Below are positions 49,941 through 61,150 of a stretch of DNA of 64,000 nucleotides, piece by piece. A program made the position numbers and the translations under genes. The notes under the pieces were generated by a model. That model had not been told where the DNA came from, did not search any database, and was given only the letters and a program-made list of their open reading frames with translations. Origin of the DNA: Gordionus sp. m RMFG-2023 (Eukaryota; Nematomorpha; Gordioida; Chordodea; Parachordodidae); NCBI RefSeq assembly GCF_954871325.1, contig NC_088779.1:28072869-28136868 (forward strand), written 5' to 3'. Each line of letters begins with the position of its first letter. Within the stretch, counting starts at the first letter, position 1.

Positions 49941-50336
49941 TGTTAAACAGTATTAACTTTAAAAAATTGTTTTTTTTTTTTTACATCCTTAAGCCATTTA
50001 TGGCGTAACTTAAAATATTTCAAATGTAATAAGAATTGTTTCTTTCTTTGTCTTAAAAACAACTTTTATATTTTAAATCAATTTGTTTATAAACTAATAT
50101 TAAATTTTATATTTTATAAATCAATTTACTTAATAAACTAATGTTCAAATTTTTATTTTTAACTTTAAAAAAAAAGATCAATTTATTATAAGTTACATTA
50201 AATTAAATTGTCAATATATATAGGAAACTATTTTGAATATGTGATCATTATATTTTTTAAATTTAAATATCAATAAATTTACGTAATATACGTCTATAAC
50301 ATTTATTTTCTGCCTTTGATTTCTGCAACCTTTTCA
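49941..50336 (+). repeat. left LTR of the Ty3/Gypsy element
   Basis: 396 bp, TG...CA bounded, nearly identical to the right LTR apart from the latter's internal doubling. Confidence 0.93.
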
Positions 50337-53300
50337 TGGTGGCAGTAAAATTTTCTAAAATATTAAATATAAATTAACTTCTTAAAATTTTTATAAAATC
50401 CAATACTATAAAATAGAAAAATTCAAGGATATTGTAAATTATAAATTATGAAACAGACCTCAAATAATAACGTTAATATTAATATTGAATTTCCAACATA
50501 TACAGGTAATGGCGATGTTTTTCTAAGTCGTTTCGAAGACATATTCAACGATGCTCAGATCTCTGATATCGAAAAAGCAGGATCCTTCACAAGAAGACTA
50601 CCAGACGAAGAATACATCAAGCTCAAATCGATATGTTCACCTACCGATTTCATCAATCCATCGATATTGATTGAAAAATTTAGGTTATTACACCCGAGGA
50701 AATCTACAAGTTCGAAATTGTTATTATTCAATGCAGCTGTACAAGGTAAAAATGAAAGTTACATCAATTGGGTAAGTAGATTATGTATTTTACAAAATGA
50801 ATGTTCGTTAAGCGATAGTAGAGTCATTGAAAAAGTAAAAATTTCATCAAATAGCAAAAGTATCAGGCAGAAAATTACGTTGAAAGAGAATATTACGTTA
50901 GCAGAAGTCTTTAGTTTAAGAGATGATTTTAAGGAGACAGAATTAAAAGAAAATATAATAGCTAAAGTTGAAAACATTTCATTAAATGAAAAGACTGAAG
51001 AAGAAACAAGTGTAAAACATTTGGAAAGACATAGAGGCATAAAAGTTGAAGAAAACAAACAGGTGGTCAGATACGACGATAGACATAATCCACGATCGAA
51101 TAACGATAACAGACAACGATGGACAGCAAGAGGCCATGACTTTCAAAGAAATATTTATTAAGGAAATAGTTATAACCCCAGTTACCAAGGAAATAATTAC
51201 AACCCTAGATATCAGAATTATAACGCGAATTATTACAACGTCAGAGCAAACTATCCAGGATCGTACAATAATTCTTCGAGATTTGATAATAGAGCTAGTT
51301 ATAATAAAAATGACTATAATAATAATAGATTTAATAATGATTATAATTACAGATATAACAGACATTATAACGATTCAAGATGTATTCAAAGATATAACGA
51401 TAATCATAATATTGGAAATCGAGGAACTAATCAAGTATGCAATTGTAAATATCATAACAACGACAATAATCAATCACGATATACAAATAAAGTAAACACT
51501 GTAAATATAGAAGAGATAAAAGAAGATGATAATGACAAACTAGAAAGAAAAGAATATAATTTATACAATTTAGACAATTTAGACATAAACAATATGGATA
51601 CCGATAATAATTACACAGCTAACGATGCTTATAAGGTCACGGTATATTTGAACGACGTGCCTATTTTGATGCAGATCGACACCGGGTCAAAGTATAGTAT
51701 TCTACCGATTCATATCGCGAAAAAGATTGGAGTAAAAATCTTAAATAAATCAGATATTAAATTAACTGGTTATGATGGAAACACAATAAATGTTTTAGGA
51801 ACTACCAAAGTCAAGGCAAAATTCGAAGACAAAAGTCAAATCTTAACTGCTTATGTAGTCCAGAGTGATAAGATTGCACTGTTAGGAAGGACCTGGATAG
51901 CAGTCTTTAGAAATATACTAGATAGATTTGTAAACTTAGTCGAAGAAGATTATGACAATACTATTCAAGAACTGATCAAACAATGCGAGTCAAAACTTAG
52001 CAAGAAACCAATACTACGCAATTATGTCAAACTACATCTAAAACAAGGTGCTACACCGAAAATCATACCTCCCAGGCGTGTACCTTATTCATGAATTGAC
52101 TTGGTTACAAAAGAACTACAGAAGTGGATAAGCGACAAAATAATCGAACGTGTTGAAGAGGTAAGATGGGCCAGTCCTCTCACTCCTGTTGTCAAGAGCG
52201 ATGGTTCAATTCGGCTATGTGTTGACTTCAAGAATACTATTAATCCTGCGTTAGAGGATTTCAACAACCCAATTCCACGCATCAATGACCTTATGGCAAA
52301 GTTATCGAAAGGCAAGAAATTTACAAAGATCGACTTTAAAAATGCATTTCTTCAAGTTCCAATACACAAAGAATCAGGAGATTTTCTCACTATTTCAACT
52401 CATAAAGGCTATTTCAGGTTTACAAGTAAAACTTCGTCAGCAATATTCCATAAAAACTTCGTCAGCAATATTCCAACAAACCATGGATAATATTTTCGGG
52501 AACATGAAAGACGTCGTGTTTTATATTGATGACTTATTGATTACTGGGGAGGATGATGAAGCTCACGTGAACAACATAAAAATGGTATTTGACAAAATAT
52601 CAAAGTACGGGCTTACACCAAACTTCACAAAGAGTATATTTTTTAAAAAAAAACTACGGTTTCTAGGTCACGATATAGACGACAATGGAATCCATCCGAA
52701 CGCAGATAAAATAAAGGCTATTTCTAATATGCCGGAACCTAAGACAAAAGAAGAGTTGGCAACTTTTTTGGGGATGGCGAGCTATTATCGAAAATTTCTG
52801 TGCAATTTTGCTGACATCGCCGATCCCTTATACAAAATAGTAAATAAAGACAAGTGGTCATGGGATAGTACACATCAAGAAAGCTTTGATTACCTAAAAA
52901 AACTCATAAGCACTCCGCCTACGTTAAATTTTTATAACCCGGATCTACCAGTGGGCATTGCAACTGATGCTTCAAAGAAAGGTTTAGGCGCAGTCTTATT
53001 TCATATTGAGGGTGATGGCAAAGAAAAACCCATCGCTTTCGCGTCAAGAGCACTATTGAAATCAGAGTTAAATTATACCAATATCGAAAGAGAAGCTTTG
53101 TCGGTAATTTACGCGGTTAAAAAATTCCAGGAGTATTTAATAGGCACAAGATTTGTAATAATTACCGACCACAAGCCACTCTTGTATATATTTACGAAGG
53201 GACTCAAGGACAATTCTTCCATATCAATGCGACTCCAAAAATGGAACTTGGCTATGGGAGCGCATGACTTTACGATAGTTCACAGACCCGGGAAACGAAA

Positions 53301-54825
53301 TATTGTACCAGACTGTTTGTCCAGATTACCACTAATGAATACAGAAGAGATGGTAAAAAAGTTAGATGACGAAATAATTGATGACAATTTTTGGGACACA
53401 CCAATAAATTTTAAAAGAATAGTTAAAGAAACTAATATTGATCAAGAACTAATGGAAGTAATCAACGATATAAGGAATCATGAGCAGATAAAGAACAAAA
53501 CGTATAAAAATATGGTATTGGAATTGAGTTTAATCAAAGGTTGCCTTTTTAAAGAGAATAGGATCATAATACCGAAAGGTATGAGAAAAGAGATTTTGCA
53601 AGAGTTGCATAATGGGCATCTCGGTGCTGGAAAAACAAAATCATTAGCGAGAGACTATCTGTGATGGCCTGGTTTAAATGCAGAAATAGATCAGGAGGTA
53701 AAGAATTGCGATGCTTGCAATAAATACGCAGACAATCCTCATAATATTCAAAACCCATGGGAAATAGCAACGAAAGTATTCGAGCGCGTACACATAGACT
53801 TTGCAGAGTTCAAAGATAATATTTTATGGTATGTGTTGACGCCTTCAGCAAATTTCCTATTATTAGGAGAATGAGAAACACAACTACGGAATCAACGATT
53901 AAAGAATTGATGAAAATAATAAGTTTATTTGGTATACCTAATAGAATACAGTGATAATGGAACTAACTTTACCAGTAAATTATTTAAGAAATTTTGCGAA
54001 GATCACGAAATCGAACACTTGCTCACCGCACCTCACCATCAACAGTCCAATGGCCAAAGTGAGCGTATGATTAGATCAATGAAAATGAATATGAAAAGGA
54101 ATATGGAAAATAATAATAAAATAGACGTAGACATAGCTCTAGAAAAGTTTCTTTTTAATTATCGTAATACACCCAACGCAACGACCAACAAAATACTAAG
54201 CGAAGTAATGTTCTCCAGAATGATTAGGACAAAATGGGAGTTGATAAAACCGAGGGATGAAAGAGATCATATACTAAATCGCAAGATATCAATAGATAGG
54301 GATATAGAAATAGGAGACAGCATATGGTATAAAACTTTTAAAGATAATAATTGGGAAAAAGGTACAATAATGCGCAAAAACGGAAATTTGTTGTATGATA
54401 TAGATACTGGGAACAAAATTATAAAAAGACACTTGGACCAAATAAAAAAAAGATCAACTAATGTAGAACTTTCTTCTAATGGTGCAACAGTTTTTAAAGC
54501 GAATGTTAATAATAATGCATCACCTTATACATTGAATTTTAGAAGGGGAGGTGATGAACCAAGAAACCAAAATGTACAAGTAAATGATCAAAATCGCAAC
54601 GTTCAAAGACCAGTTAGAAATAGTGTGTTGCCTAGAAAATTTGAAAATTTTATAATGAATTAAATTTGATAATAAATTTTTTTTCCTCTTCCTTATATTA
54701 AAACAAAATTAGTTTTTTTGTGTGTGGAACTAAATTGATAAAAAGTACAACAAAAAAAAAGATCAACGAAGAGGTGAACGAGCAAGAATGACAAACGACA
54801 AAAATTAAAAAAAAAAAGTGTGAAA

Positions 54826-55306
54826 TGTTAAACAGTATTAACTTTAAAAAATTGTTTTTTTTTTTTACATCCTTAAGCCATTTATGGCGTAATTTAAAAT
54901 ATTTCAAATGTAATAAGAATTGTTTCTTTCTTTTTGTTAAAAACAACTTTTATATTTTAAATCAATTTGTTTATAAACTAATATTAAATTTTATATTTTA
55001 TAAATCAGTTTCTTTCTTTTTGTTAAAAACAACTTTTATATTTTAAATCAATTTGTTTATAAACTAATATTAAATTTTATATTTTATAAATCAATTTACT
55101 TAATAAACTAATGTTCAAATTTTTATTTTTAACTTTAAAAAAAAAGATCAATTTATTATAAATTACATTAAATTAAATTGTCAATATATATAGGAAACTA
55201 TTTTGAATATGTGATTATTATATTTTTTAAATTTAAATATCAATAAATTTACGTAATATACGTTTATAACATTTATTTTCTGCCTTTGATTTCTGCAACC
55301 TTTTCA
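54826..55306 (+). repeat. right LTR of the Ty3/Gypsy element
   Basis: 481 bp, TG...CA bounded. An 86-bp unit (about 54922-55007 and 55008-55093) is present twice, once in the left LTR. Confidence 0.93.
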
Positions 55307-55311
55307 GGTTA

Positions 55312-57378
55312 TATAATAATTTAAATAATAAAAGTCATAAAACTTCAACTGTTAATGCTAAATTAATATTTAGTGAGGGATATTAATATTCTATTTTTAA
55401 CACAGAATTTGATTGCAAGCTGACATAGTGAATTTATATGTATTAATCTAATCTAATAATTAAAAGAGTATTCATTTTAAAATAATTTTGATAGACTTAT
55501 TAATTTTTAAATTATAAAATTAAATCTATATTATTACTCAATAGAATTATAAAAGAAATCATTCAGTGGGCAATCAAAAATATTTATTTTTATTTCAAGG
55601 GGATATTAAGGAGACATTAAAAAAGCTTCAGGGTGCTATTCAAAATTTATAAAACTCATCATTTTTAATAATAATTATATAATTTATTATTATATTTATG
55701 CAAAAGTCGCGAATTTATACATTTTTTTAAACCAAAAAAAAAAAAATAATTCAAAATAAAATAAAATTTTATCAAGAAAATAATTGCGTTAAAAACATAC
55801 CACAGAGTGGGGAATGGGGAAAGTCTTTCCGTCGCTCCTGTCCGGTCCAAGCCCCTCCTTATAGTCCTAAAAAATGATTCGCCTCTTTATAATATCTAGA
55901 ATACTTCCGTCCTAAAACCAAAAAACTGAAGTAACGATTATTTTTTTAATATAGAAATATATACTTTTATATATATATGCGTAATAGTAAATTAAATAAA
56001 CTAATTATTGTCTAAGCTTTTTACATTCTTTATATTTTATAGGTTTTTTTTCCTGGATATAATTTTTTGATTTATAAATGGGATTAAAATATTAATTATG
56101 ATATCTAAATTTGAACACCGTAAAATCTCAAATTTTAAAATTATAAAAATAAAACATTGAAAAAAAAAACTAAATATATTTTTATAACTTAATTTTTTTT
56201 CCCCCTCATTTTAATTTAATAAATATATATTTAATAAAATCTGTTATCTCAAAATTATGAATTACTTATATATTAAATAATTTAACTACTATTTTTGGAA
56301 TATACCTATGTTTATATAATACAATAAATCATTTCTAGGAAGAATATACATTAATTAATTATATATATATAATATATTTATTATTATGGATATATTTATT
56401 AAAAAATTTTATTACTTATTTTATTACACATTTTTATCTTTATGGTAAAATAAAATGTTAATATTTTTTTCCTAAAAAAAACTGCATTAAGCTAATTATT
56501 TTGAATTTAAAAAAAGTTACTTAATTTTTAAATCAAATTTTTTAACTAATGGCTTTTTTATATTTCAAATATTATTACTTTTTATACCTGTTCTCGGCAA
56601 TGTGCATAGTCAGGCAATACGTGAATTGCCACGATATTTTAAGTCAACCCGAGTAAGTTTAATATAATATAGAATTAAACGTAATTTGAAAAAAAGTTTA
56701 TGACCAAATTGTTTGAAATTTATGAGGATCAGTTTGGACATAAATAGGATCCTCGAAATAAGAAAAACACGCTTTTAAGTTGTTTTTTACTGCTATCTCT
56801 CAATTTTAATACACTTATCTAGGCTCGTTTTTTTTTTAAAAAAAATATGAAATATGATTCAGCCAGAAATGTTATTTCAGAACGTGCAAATTATCTATAC
56901 TATAAAAATTTTTTAGAAAATTTTTATGAGCTATTCATACATACTGCCTGATTAGGCGCACTGCTAGCAGGTAAATATATATTGTATGAATTTCGCTAAA
57001 ATAAAATAATATAAATGTTATCTTATTTTAACCAGGATTTTGAAATCTAAATTGAAAGGCGTTCTTGGTTCAGGTTTTAAATATTTTAAGGGAATTTGGT
57101 TCCAACTCAAGGTAATTGCCGATATCACAGCTGATTTATTTTAATAATCATTGCTATTGAAAAACGATTAAAATTTATTTTAAAAAACCATTTTTAATAT
57201 ATCTTAACCCCTATCCAGTATCCCTCAAACATTTAATTAACCCTAACCCATATCTGCTTAACCTTCATTACTATACACCTTACTGCACATACTTGTTCAA
57301 TTTTGAATATATTTCGTCCAATTAAAAAATGTCATTCAAGTGAACATTTCTTGAGTTCAGTTATTCGTATATATATAC
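55312..57378. other. intergenic / 3' region of the unit 2 GPCR
   Basis: AT-rich. The C-terminal exon of the unit 2 receptor should lie here (the TM5-7 exon ends in a strong donor at 57378), but it could not be identified. Confidence 0.35.
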
Positions 57379-59023
57379 CTGATCGGAATAAACTGTTAGA
57401 GATGTAAATGAACACGTTGAGAACGGCGATCGAATGGGCAATCTGAACTGTGCTAGCGTGCACCGTTGCCGGAAGCTCGTTGCGGTAATCGCTTATCATT
57501 ACAAGCGCGTATTGCCCCCATAGCAAAAAAACTAAACTAAAATGGGCGAACAGCGTTCGAGCCAGTTTAAATTCCTGCTTCCACCGTCTTTGACTCATAG
57601 ACGCGCGAACCTTGAAATACGCGTGTTTAGTCCTTTTTGTTAAGAGCATCTCGTCGTTACTATTTTTATCTTCATCATTTTTGTGATGCTGATGGTGATG
57701 GTCCTTGCGGATTTTCAGGTTTCCTCTAATTTTGCGAAAGTGTAGGAAAAGCATGACGTAAAAAAAGAATATCGTCGTCATCGGGGCAAAAACGTAGACT
57801 ATGCAAAAATAAAGGGTATAGCCTATCGAATACGTTCTGTCCCATATACAGATCATAGCCTTGAGGTCAAAAACGTTCCTTCCCCAACCGACCTTTTATT
57901 AGAAAAATAATAAATTAGCGATTTATAAAATATATATATCTCCTTTACCTAGAAAGCGCATAATCAGCTGATGCCTAGAGAAGATATTCTATTTCTACGT
58001 GTTCAGCTAAAATCGGATTTATTTTCAATTTTTTTAAAAAAAACGCGTTTTTTATCCAATTATAAATCATTAATTTAGCGCTTCTTTTTTTTTAAAAATT
58101 TATAAAAAAATCGATTTTTATTTGAAATTTAATCCAACATGTTTGAGTTAGAATATTCTTATCTCATTTCACACCCTGATTAGACCCGTCAATTCTTTCT
58201 TTCCCCGAACTTGCTAGAAGCCTAAGTTTCAAAAATGAATAAATTTCAACCCTAGGTGTGACCTTACTTTTGTAAATGGAATTTTAAAAAAATAATATTT
58301 TTTATTTACATTAAATTTTAAATGTTCAGCGATGACTCTGATAATTTAATAATGTTTTATCAATTTTATCCTTACATAATATATGATAAATGAATATGAA
58401 ATATTTTGGCCCATTGACCGGTAACCTTACATATAAAATAATGTAAGATCAAAAGATAAATCAATTTCAATCTTCGATGGAAAGTTTTATCAAATGATGG
58501 GTCTATATTATATATTCGTAGTTGTTGTAGGGTGTATAAAAATCTTTGAATTAAATTTTATATCCCACATTTTTTTTAAATTTGTTTAAGAAGAACTTGA
58601 TTTTGTAGGAATTGTATTACAGCAATGTGCATAGTGTCTAACCTATGAATATTAATATTGCGTGTGAACTGTAAATATTTTGATTTTTAAAGTTTCCAAT
58701 ATACCCTGAATTCCATTATACCCTATGAGCCTACGGCATATTGATATTAAAAAAACTTATTATTAAGAATTAATTAAGTACTACAAAATATAGAAATCTT
58801 TGCCTCATAGACCCTCCCCGTATAGAGGGCTTTTGCGAGTAACCTCTCGCGCATGCTCCAACTCCAGAAATAAAAAAAACAATTTTAGGAAACTTTCTAT
58901 TTATATACATTTGGTGGAGATTGAAGCACAAATGCAATGATCCAGATGAGGATGCAAGTGATGCTAGTAGATTTCCATTTCGCGGTATCGATAAAAGTTG
59001 CGTGATAACGAGTAGAAAGATAT
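57379..59023 (-). CDS. multi-exon rhodopsin-class GPCR (unit 2 copy), partial
   Basis: Two exons on the minus strand: 58909-59023 (115 bp: YLSTRYHATFIDTAKWKS, then TM4 with ITCILIWIIAF) and 57379-57892 (GWGRNVYD-type second loop with C.WDR; TM5; His-rich third intracellular loop HHHQHHKNDEDKN; TM6 LARTLFAHFSLVFLLWGQYA; TM7 ending NSLFRS). Exon borders and phases are identical to those of the unit 1 paralogue (33855-33969 and 32093-32600). The final donor is CAG|GTATAT. Upstream exons lie to the right of an hAT insertion; the TM3 exon was not found before the window edge, so the gene runs off the window. Variation is concentrated in the third intracellular loop, as usual for diverging receptor paralogues. 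Confidence 0.75.
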
Positions 59024-59124
59024 CTAAATTTATTTATTTATTTCCGAAATACAAAAAAAAATAAATAGCGCAGACTAAGGGGCACCCGGATCAAATTCTT
59101 TATATTTTTAAACCGTAGTTAACA

Positions 59125-59126
59125 TT

Positions 59127-59186
<60 letters not shown>
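59125..59186. repeat. (TTTC)n microsatellite
   Basis: About fifteen uninterrupted TTTC units. A shorter TTTC run occurs at 28073-28095. Confidence 0.95.
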
Positions 59187-59300
59187 ATAGCCCACGCCAA
59201 AAAATATTTGCGCCAACTCAAAAATATGTTTTATCGTGATTATATAAAAAAATTTATGTTCGAATAATTTCTGGAGTTTGACTAATAAAATTAAATATCA

Positions 59301-61150
59301 CATATAGTCAGGCGCGTACGCAGCGAGAGGAACAATTCCCCCCCCCCCCGGAAAAAAGCCAAAAAATGCAGATGCCGGATTATATTTTTCAAAAATATTA
59401 TTGTTAATATTAATTTATATTTGTTAATATTTATTCCTATCTCATATATATATTTAATTACATTTATTTATCACATTCATCTATTAAGTTATTTTATCAA
59501 TTAATTTCAAGTTTTCCTTGGCGTAATTTACCTATTATTTTCAAATTTTAGTAGCGTATTATTTATCTAAATTTCTAGTCAAATAATAATTATCTCTGAA
59601 ACTCCTTGTTCAATAGGAAGAAAGAAATTGCAAGCTTGTCCAACGAGATCGAGTCTCCGCCATCAAGCACAGCTTTTATGGAGTTAGAGGAGCCGATCAT
59701 TATTGCTATTACTGAAATATCACAATGGCTTGAAAGAAATATTTCCTAAGAAAATTATTGGATTCATAACTTATTTCAAATTTTTTTTCTCATTAGAATG
59801 TATTATTTAACTATACAATTATTTTATGTAATACTATTCAAAAACATGACATTAACTTGATTAAGAAGATGAGAATAGTGGAGAGCATTTTATTAGAACT
59901 CATGAAAATTAGAGCTAATTTTGATGAAGAACATATTTCACATGTTATTGTTGAGTTAAAAGCAACGTGTTTAATATTTGTCCCCCTCGACTTGCAGTAA
60001 GCAAGCTTATCGTCAAAACATTAATATAGGATCAGTAGAAGAGTATTATTTAACAAATGTCCCCTCTCTTAGATATATTTATAACCCAAATAAATGAATG
60101 GTTTTTAATATCATGCAGCACTTACAATCCGCAGATATTACTTCCACAAAAGCCTTTCCAACCTTTTTCAGATGGTGATAGGAAAAAAGTAAATATTTGT
60201 TAGATTTTTATCACGAAGATGTTAAAATATCTTATGATGCCTTATTAGCTGAATAACTATGATTAAAAGATTAACTATGGTTGATTCAGTCCCAAAAAAT
60301 GCTACGGATGCTTTGCATTATTTCAAACACATTTTAGATTATATTCCCAATGTATTAAAATGGTTATATATATTAGCAACTCTTCCCATAAACATTCTCT
60401 TTTTTAAGTAGAATCCCTCAAAGGTACCATTCTCAGAGCACGGCCCGGTTTTTTTGAAAATAAAATTTTCAGGCCCGGCCCGAATTCTTTTAAAATAAAT
60501 AATATTTATTATTGATTTTTATAGCTAATAATGGCGATTTCAAATATTTAGTTTTAAAATTTACAGCTCGGCCCGGATATTTTTTCTAAAAATATTTTCA
60601 GGCCTAGCCCGGGTGTTTTTTTAAAAAAAAATTACAGGCCCGACTGGGTATATTTAAAAAAATTCCTGCAAGTCTATGAAAAACATACCTATGAAATACA
60701 ACATCTGAAATTAGATTGAATGATTTGGATCTTTTGAATATTCATAGATATTTAACGCCAAGCAATGATAGATAATTGAAAAATTAACTCAAAACATACA
60801 AAATACAATTATTCCTAAGAAACTTTTCGTGTATTAATTTATATTTCCAACATTTAATTTTATACTTTCTATATAAATTTTAAAGGCTCAAAAAATTCAA
60901 ATTTCAATTTCGGGTCATTTAAGTGATTCATATCGTGGTTATATTCACTTTATATTTTATAATTCACATTTTTTTTTATAGTTATTCAATGACGGTTTAT
61001 CTATATAATTTTTTTAAAATTGTGTATTAGAAAAGTTATTAGTCCTAATAAATTTATGCTTAATATTTTTAAATAAAAATAATATTTCTTAAAAAATTTT
61101 ATTATCCCCCCCCCCCAGACCAAATTCCTGCGTACGCGCCTGCATATAGT
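59301..61150 (+). mobile_element. 1.83-kb hAT transposon with perfect 8-bp target duplication, dead transposase
   Basis: The element is 59309-61142. Ends are CAGGCGCGTACGCAG and CTGCGTACGCGCCTG, perfect 15-bp inverted repeats, followed inward by a C-run at the left (59338-59350) and another at the right (61106-61119). The target duplication CATATAGT is exact (59301-59308, 61143-61150). Plus-strand translation shows worn hAT transposase pieces in the expected order: PRLAVSKL near 59985 and GSVEEYY near 60031 (as in hAT/ZMYM-type PRxxGRQ...S.EEYY), KNATDALHYF and YIPNVLKWLYILATLPIN near 60300-60390 (C-terminal dimerisation region), and IRLNDLDLLNIHRYL near 60710 (the LNIHRDI motif). Many stops; internally shortened. 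It sits in an intron of the unit 2 receptor and is absent from unit 1. Confidence 0.92.
60434..60678. mobile_element. GGCCCGGGC-family MITE nested in the hAT element
   Basis: It starts CAGAGCACGGCCCGG, contains TTCAGGCCCGGCCCGAATTC, ATTTTTATAGCTAATAATGG and GGCCTAGCCCGGGTG, and ends near GCAAGTCTATG. It separates the LATLPIN and LNIHRYL blocks of the hAT transposase relic, so it inserted after the hAT element. The right border is approximate and the target duplication is not preserved. Confidence 0.7.

Larger units (their letters stand above)
49936..55311 (+). mobile_element. Ty3/Gypsy LTR retrotransposon, broken
   Basis: The element is 49941-55306, flanked by the 5-bp target duplication GGTTA (49936-49940, 55307-55311). 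The LTRs are 49941-50336 and 54826-55306, beginning TGTTAA and ending TTCA; the right LTR is longer because an 86-bp segment is tandemly doubled. Outside that segment the LTRs differ at only about 6-7 positions, so the insertion is fairly recent. A primer-binding-site candidate (TGGTGGCAGT) follows the left LTR, and a purine-rich tract precedes the right one. Parts in order: gag about 50448-51500 (Asn/Tyr-rich end), protease about 51600-51960 (DTGS), reverse transcriptase about 52100-52700 (YIDD), RNase H about 52920-53330, integrase about 53480-54450 (zinc-binding and DDE core). Domain order RT-RNaseH-IN is Ty3/Gypsy; RT and RNase H wording resembles the Mag lineage. Broken, with roughly five interruptions; treat as a fossil. 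Confidence 0.93.

Noticed and set aside
50759-51495. Several overlapping open frames in both strands near the LTR element's gag region
   Set aside because: They are shadows created by the low-complexity Asn/Tyr-rich end of gag.
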